Part shown: one piece after another, positions 24,278 through 27,491 of the stretch | Layout: every line of letters begins with the position of its first letter | How positions within the stretch are numbered: position 1 is the stretch's first letter | Origin: Fusicatenibacter_A intestinipullorum | Lineage (GTDB): Bacteria > Bacillota > Negativicutes > Acidaminococcales > Acidaminococcaceae | DNA length: 27,491 nt | NCBI GenBank assembly: GCA_019117495.1 | Contig: DWZP01000024.1 | Location: 1 to 27,491 of the forward strand | Direction of reading: 5' to 3' | Position numbers and translations under genes: made by a program | The notes under the pieces: generated by a model | Told to the model about the DNA's origin: nothing | What the model saw: only the letters and a program-made list of their open reading frames with translations | Databases searched by the model: none

Positions 24278-25113
24278 AATCTGCCGCCTCCTGTTGTAAT
24301 GGCTTTTACGGGGCAGTTATGCTGGCATACGCCGCATTTTATGCACAGGCTTACGTCATTTTTAATGCTGCCGTTTTTAAGGCTCATGGCGCGCATGGGG
24401 CAGCTTTTAACGCAAAGGCGGCATTTTACGCATTTTTCGCGGTTAACCTGTATTTTGGAGGCTATGCCCAGTTTGCTGCCGATGATGAAAAACAGGTTCT
24501 GCATTGCTCCCTGCGGGCACATAAAGCGGCAGTAGCCACGCCCGCCTTTGGTAAACAGCCCAAACAGCACCAGGTATAAAAAGCCTGTTGCGGCAAGCGG
24601 CACGGTAAACGAAATGGCCGCGCCGAAAAGGATGCTTACAAGGCTGTCGAACAGATAAAAGTTGCAGTAGGCGCAGGGGTAAAAGCCGTACCACAGCGGC
24701 AGCAGCATATAGCCAAGCAGCATGCCGAAGCGGATATAAGGCACCGGCACGTATTTTTCCCATTCAATCTGCCAGCGTTCCGGCACCAGATGGCTGAGGC
24801 TTTCGGCAAAATAACCGGCCACGCACAGCCTGCCGCAGAAAAATGGGCCGAACAGCAGGCACAGCAGCCAGAAAAGCAAAGTTGATGCCAGCATTAAAGT
24901 GTTGAGCTCGAAAAATCCGCCGGTAAAAATTTCTGCTGTGGGTATGCGCGGGCAGAAAGCGTGCGGCAAAAACGCCGGCTGCACGTTTAAAACGTTTTCC
25001 AAAAAGCGGCGGTACAGTTCAAACGGGGCATATAAAAGGGCAAAGCCCAGTAAATAGCCCGCCGCCCGCTGAGCCGTAAAAGAAAGGTGTGAAGGTTTGC
25101 TGTTGTTCTGCAT
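24274..25113 (-). CDS. NapH-like membrane protein with two 4Fe-4S clusters
   Basis: A 279-aa polytopic membrane protein ending in a bacterial ferredoxin domain. About four or five hydrophobic helices (16-37, 71-92, 128-146, 160-187) are followed by Cys228-x2-Cys231-x2-Cys234-x3-Cys238-Pro and Cys257-x2-Cys260-x2-Cys263-x3-Cys267-Pro. The membrane part has the NapH/CcoG-type motifs CGRLCVAG (93-100) and YCRFMCPQGA (194-203) plus PCAYC (147-150). NapH-type proteins pass electrons across or along the membrane to exported partners. It is the first gene of a minus-strand operon with the Cys-rich protein and the lipoprotein flavodoxin, and is preceded by promoter site D. The ribosome binding site GGCAGGG is the same as that of the CMD gene. 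Confidence 0.9.
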   Translation of the reverse strand: MQNNSKPSHLSFTAQRAAGYLLGFALLYAPFELYRRFLENVLNVQPAFLPHAFCPRIPTAEIFTGGFFELNTLMLASTLLFWLLCLLFGPFFCGRLCVAGYFAESLSHLVPERWQIEWEKYVPVPYIRFGMLLGYMLLPLWYGFYPCAYCNFYLFDSLVSILFGAAISFTVPLAATGFLYLVLFGLFTKGGRGYCRFMCPQGAMQNLFFIIGSKLGIASKIQVNREKCVKCRLCVKSCPMRAMSLKNGSIKNDVSLCIKCGVCQHNCPVKAITTGGGRL

Positions 25114-25130
25114 AATTTTTCCCTGCCTTT

Positions 25131-25161
25131 AGTTTAACAGTTGAAGTACGCTTTAAGTCAA
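25131..25161 (-). promoter_or_regulatory. MerR-type 19-bp-spacer promoter of the Fe-S/flavodoxin operon (site D)
   Basis: On the minus strand: TTGACT (25156-25161), spacer exactly 19 bp, TAAACT (25131-25136). The operator CTTAAAG-N4-CTTCAAC matches 7/7 and 5/7 of the AdhR-type box, the best in the window. The predicted start falls within or next to the ribosome binding site, so the mRNA would be nearly leaderless. Confidence 0.78.
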
Positions 25162-25165
25162 TAGC

Positions 25166-25197
25166 AAAAGCACCGGCATGATGCTCCCGGTGCTTTT
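25166..25197. terminator. Terminator of the second LysR gene
   Basis: AAAAGCACCGG (25166-25176) pairs perfectly with CCGGTGCTTTT (25187-25197). On the minus strand it follows the LysR stop by 34 bases, and it insulates LysR transcription from promoter site D immediately beyond. Confidence 0.88.
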
Positions 25198-25231
25198 ATT
25201 ATAATGTAGGCAAAGGCAAAAATTCCAATGC

Positions 25232-26128
25232 TTATCTTTGAGATTGGTTCATGCTTAAAAAGCATTTTGCATGGCTGATGAATTTTTCGGCGGCGGGGCT
25301 GCCGGGGGCATAGCGCTTCCAGGCAAGCAGCGTGCCGAAGCTGAGTTCAGGCTCCAGCGGGCGGAAGGTAACGTGCGTTCCGTCCAGCGCGGGAACGGGG
25401 TTTTCCAGTGTCAGCTGATAAGCAAGGCCGTTTGTTACCATTAAAATGGCGTTGGCGGCAAGGTCTGTGGTAAACACTATGTTTAAATTCCTGAGCTCGC
25501 GGCCAATCCAGTTGTTAAGTTCGTTGTTAATGGTGGCGCGGCGGCCGGTAATAAGTGGCAGGCCTGTTAAATCACGGGCGGTAATGCTCTTTTTTGCGGC
25601 CAGCGCGCAGCCGGCTGGCATAATTACGCCCCAGCGTTCTTTTACCGGCAGGCGGAGAAAATCATATTTTTCAATGCTTATGGGCTCCAGCAGCAGGGCA
25701 ATATCAATCAGCCCCTGCTCAAGCTGTTCTTTCAGCCGGTCGGAATTGCCGGTATGCAGATTGAATTTTATTTTCGGGTAAAGGGCTTTAAAGTCTTTTA
25801 TAATCTGCGCCAGCAGGTTAACGGAATTTAATTCGCCGCAGCCTATGGAAATAGTGCCTTCCACAAGCGCGTCCTGCTGCAGAAGTTCTTTTTCGGTTTT
25901 GTCCACCAGCGATAAAATTTCTTCCGCACGGCGGCGCAGCAGCATGCCTTCGGGCGTCAGCGTAATTTTGCGCTTGCCGCGGATAAACAGCGTTACGCCT
26001 GTTTCTTCTTCAAGCTGTACCAGCTGGCGGCTGAGCGTCGGCTGGGTAATATGCAGCACTTCGGCGGCGCGGGTAATGTTTTCTTCGTGGGCAACGGTTA
26101 AAAAATAACGTAAAAGCCTTGTTTCCAT
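25232..26128 (-). CDS. LysR-family regulator (second copy)
   Basis: A 298-aa LysR regulator from ATG 26128, behind GGAGGG; a longer frame to 26188 lacks a ribosome binding site. HTH residues about 2-60 (TRLLRYFLTVAHEENITRAA, LHITQPTLSRQLVQLEEE), effector domain about 88-290 (ISIGCGELNSVNLLAQII, TGNSDRLKEQLEQGLIDIAL, LEPISIEKYDFLRL). It is roughly 50% identical to the LysR at 20221-21105, so this is a local paralogue pair. Its promoter (CTGCAA at 26183-26188 and ATTATA at 26159-26164 as read on plus, 18-bp spacer) is of the ordinary kind. It is divergent from the MerR operon. Confidence 0.94.
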   Translation of the reverse strand: METRLLRYFLTVAHEENITRAAEVLHITQPTLSRQLVQLEEETGVTLFIRGKRKITLTPEGMLLRRRAEEILSLVDKTEKELLQQDALVEGTISIGCGELNSVNLLAQIIKDFKALYPKIKFNLHTGNSDRLKEQLEQGLIDIALLLEPISIEKYDFLRLPVKERWGVIMPAGCALAAKKSITARDLTGLPLITGRRATINNELNNWIGRELRNLNIVFTTDLAANAILMVTNGLAYQLTLENPVPALDGTHVTFRPLEPELSFGTLLAWKRYAPGSPAAEKFISHAKCFLSMNQSQR

Positions 26129-26158
26129 GGCGTTCCCTCCTGTAAACACTGTATATTT

Positions 26159-26188
26159 ATTATAAAATAGTGCAGCCTGCGCCTGCAA
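26159..26188 (-). promoter_or_regulatory. Promoter of the second LysR gene
   Basis: On the minus strand: TTGCAG (26183-26188), 18-bp spacer, TATAAT (26159-26164). The transcript would start about 25 bases before the ATG. Confidence 0.6.
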
Positions 26189-26232
26189 GCAAATTATGTT
26201 TATCAGGCATGGTAAATCATGAAATACAAGTA

Positions 26233-26263
26233 TTGGACGCAGCTTTAAGGTGAGTTTTATAAT
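26233..26263 (+). promoter_or_regulatory. 19-bp-spacer promoter of the MerR operon (site F)
   Basis: TTGGAC (26233-26238), spacer 19 bp, perfect TATAAT (26258-26263). The spacing is that of a MerR-controlled promoter, which would fit autoregulation, but the AdhR-type half-sites are not recognisable here, so control by the same protein is uncertain. Confidence 0.5.
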
Positions 26264-26304
26264 TAAAGCAACAAAAAACTAATTCAGGCAGGCGGGTGAT
26301 GATA

Positions 26305-26553
26305 ATGAATAAAAAACCGGTTAATATAGATGAGCAGCGCACGGAGGCACTGGCTGCATCGTTAAGCAGCACCGGGCTTGATGACTTCAGCATCAGCCGT
26401 TTTTTAAAGCTGCTGGCAGAGGGCGGCTCGGCCGGGCCGATAAAAATTCTGCGCAGGCACCGCCTGGACCTCTTGGAAGAAATACACACCAAACAAAAAT
26501 CGCTGGATTTGATAGATTATATTATTTATAAAATCCGTCAGGGAACATTGTAA
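26305..26553 (+). CDS. Small MerR-like protein lacking the DNA-binding domain
   Basis: An 82-aa protein with no recognised family name. GGCGGG at 26291-26296 points to ATG 26305; the upstream GTG 26296 and ATG 26299 are too close to it. By eye the whole protein aligns with the dimerisation and effector half of the MerR protein encoded next: TGLDDFSISRFLKLL against AGMSLEAIADYINLA, then ILRRHRLDLLEEIHTKQKSL against ILAQARDVLLQKIEALQNMA, then DLIDYIIYKI against RLADYQLMSY. No HTH is present. It could dimerise with MerR or bind its ligand; this is inference. It ends 13 bases before the MerR ATG, in the same operon. Confidence 0.7.
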   Translation: MNKKPVNIDEQRTEALAASLSSTGLDDFSISRFLKLLAEGGSAGPIKILRRHRLDLLEEIHTKQKSLDLIDYIIYKIRQGTL

Positions 26554-26566
26554 GGAGGGGCTGAAA

Positions 26567-26959
26567 ATGACTATTAAAGAGATTGCCGCAAGAACCGGCG
26601 TATCGGCAGACACATTAAGATATTACGAGCGCATGGGCATTATACCCGCCGTACCGCGCACCAGCGGCGGCGTGCGCAATTATGACGAAAATTTTGTGGA
26701 GTGGGTTGCTTTCATTCAGACTTTAAAAGGCGCGGGCATGTCACTGGAGGCCATTGCCGATTATATAAACCTTGCCAAGCTGGGCGAACAGACCTGCCAG
26801 CAGCGCAAAAAAATACTGGCGCAGGCGCGTGATGTGCTGCTGCAAAAAATAGAGGCTTTGCAGAATATGGCACGCCTGGCTGATTATCAGCTGATGAGCT
26901 ATGACACGGTTTTGCGCCCGCGTACCGACAGCCTTGTAGGGGCTTTTACAAGCGCTTGA
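26567..26959 (+). CDS. MerR-family regulator, AdhR/NmlR type
   Basis: A 130-aa MerR regulator. The winged HTH is residues 1-70 (TIKEIAARTGVSADTLRYYE, GIIPAVPRTSGGVRNYDE, then WVAFIQTLKGAGMSLEAI), followed by a long antiparallel coiled-coil helix (about 78-112). It closely resembles Bacillus AdhR (YraB), which as I recall activates alcohol dehydrogenase and CMD-type genes under aldehyde stress through a 19-bp-spaced promoter. The conserved Cys reported at about residue 52 of AdhR is absent: the equivalent stretch here is FIQTLKG, and the only Cys is Cys77. GGAGGGG precedes ATG 26567. It is the best candidate to bind sites A-G, and DUF362 copy 2 lies directly downstream. Confidence 0.9.
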   Translation: MTIKEIAARTGVSADTLRYYERMGIIPAVPRTSGGVRNYDENFVEWVAFIQTLKGAGMSLEAIADYINLAKLGEQTCQQRKKILAQARDVLLQKIEALQNMARLADYQLMSYDTVLRPRTDSLVGAFTSA

Positions 26960-26967
26960 AATTTTGC

Positions 26968-26998
26968 TTGACATGGACTGAACTTAAAGTAGTAGGAT
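26968..26998 (+). promoter_or_regulatory. 19-bp-spacer promoter of DUF362 gene 2 (site E)
   Basis: TTGACA (26968-26973), spacer 19 bp, TAGGAT (26993-26998). The right half-site is CTTAAAG (6/7 of CTTTAAG); the left is weak (CATGGAC, 3/7). It lies just after the MerR stop and gives DUF362 copy 2 its own promoter. Confidence 0.6.
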
Positions 26999-27039
26999 AT
27001 AACTGACAGCAAAATTATGGCTAAAGGAGCGAATGCAAA

Positions 27040-27491
27040 ATGGAAAAAATGACAAGACGCGACTTTTTAAAAGCAGCCGGAACTGCCGCTGTCGGTGTTG
27101 CGGCGTATAATCTTGAGGGGGTAAGAAACGTGTTTGCAGCAGGCGAAGGAATCGTAAAGGTTTCCGCAAACGGCGGCGCAGGCAGCCGTGCCAAAGTATA
27201 TTTCAGCAAAAACATCAACGCTGATACTCTTATTAAACTTTATGATATGATTAACGAAGGCATTTACGGCAAGGTTGCAATTAAACTGCATACCGGCGAA
27301 CCGCACGGCCCGAACATTCTGCCGCGCGAAATGGTAAAGGCTTTTCAGGCACATGTGCCGAACAGCAATATAGTTGAAACCAACGCCCTGTACGAAGGCG
27401 GGCGCGATACTACCGAAAAGCACCGCGCTACCATCGCCCTTAACGGCTGGGATTTCTGCCCGGTTGACATTATGGACGAAGAAGGCACCGT
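27040..27491 (+). CDS. DUF362 protein with Tat signal (copy 2), cut by window end
   Basis: A partial gene with no stop in the window; 150 complete codons are visible. The Tat motif TRRDFLKAAG (Arg6-Arg7) is canonical, with a hydrophobic stretch and likely cleavage near FAAG (residues 32-35). The rest follows DUF362 copy 1 closely: RAKVYFSKNINADTLIKLY, YGKVAIKLHTGEP, NILPREMVKAF, VETNALYEGGRDTT, NGWDFCPVDIMDEEG. Identity with copy 1 over this stretch is about 60% by eye. ATG 27040 follows AAAGGAG at 27023-27029. Unlike copy 1, no lipobox is seen, so it should be released as a soluble exported protein. Confidence 0.88.
   Translation, partial: MEKMTRRDFLKAAGTAAVGVAAYNLEGVRNVFAAGEGIVKVSANGGAGSRAKVYFSKNINADTLIKLYDMINEGIYGKVAIKLHTGEPHGPNILPREMVKAFQAHVPNSNIVETNALYEGGRDTTEKHRATIALNGWDFCPVDIMDEEGT

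Noticed and set aside
1..27491. CRISPR arrays, phage genes, toxin-antitoxin pairs or defence genes
   Set aside because: No regularly spaced direct repeats, integrase, cas, phage structural or toxin-like genes were seen; the only mobile element is the IS200-type copy.

Overview
The window looks like a chromosomal piece of a diderm Firmicute of the class Negativicutes, possibly Acidaminococcaceae or Selenomonadales. The best evidence is a porin-like outer-membrane protein at 15770-17050 with a signal peptide, one S-layer homology (SLH) domain and a predicted beta-barrel, a design typical of that group. A 2-hydroxyacyl-CoA dehydratase activase gene pair and Firmicute-style ribosome binding sites fit the same assignment. 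No species can be named from the sequence.

Layout. 1-336 is an AT-rich non-coding end with four consecutive hairpins, the last a terminator. 337-6692 is a polyphosphate block: a Ppx/GppA phosphatase (minus), then a divergent operon of a degenerate Ppx-like HD protein and polyphosphate kinase, then a VirK/YbjX-type (DUF535) gene. 6804-7790 is an unrecognised exported protein. 7859-12039 (minus) is an operon encoding a double activase and its partner, which together resemble one giant protein in other anaerobes. A tRNA-Lys follows at 12521-12596. 12748-14134 (minus) encodes an exported cupin and an exported tandem carboxymuconolactone decarboxylase (CMD) protein, with a divergent LysR gene. Next come the SLH porin with a long structured upstream region and an IS200-type element at about 17125-17835.

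18039 to the end is a redox/export module: a DUF362 protein, TatA and TatC, LysR, a Tat-signal aldo/keto reductase fused by an apparent deletion to a broken zinc alcohol dehydrogenase, a lipoprotein flavodoxin, a small Cys-rich membrane protein, a NapH-like 4Fe-4S membrane protein, a second LysR, a small HTH-less MerR-like protein, an AdhR-like MerR regulator, and a second DUF362 protein cut by the window end.

The main discovery candidate is regulatory. Seven promoters have a -35 and a -10 separated by exactly 19 bp, the over-long spacer characteristic of MerR-activated promoters. Four carry a clear version of the inverted repeat I recall for Bacillus subtilis AdhR (CTTAAAG-N4-CTTTAAG) at the same place in the promoter, two a weak version, and one only the spacing. 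They precede the CMD/cupin operon, its LysR gene, DUF362 copy 1, tatAC, the Fe-S/Cys-rich/flavodoxin operon, the MerR operon and DUF362 copy 2. I infer an AdhR-type regulon, probably responding to electrophiles or redox state, that induces the Tat translocase together with exported redox proteins, some of which carry Tat signals. That a Tat translocase would be a member of such a regulon is, as far as I know, not described.
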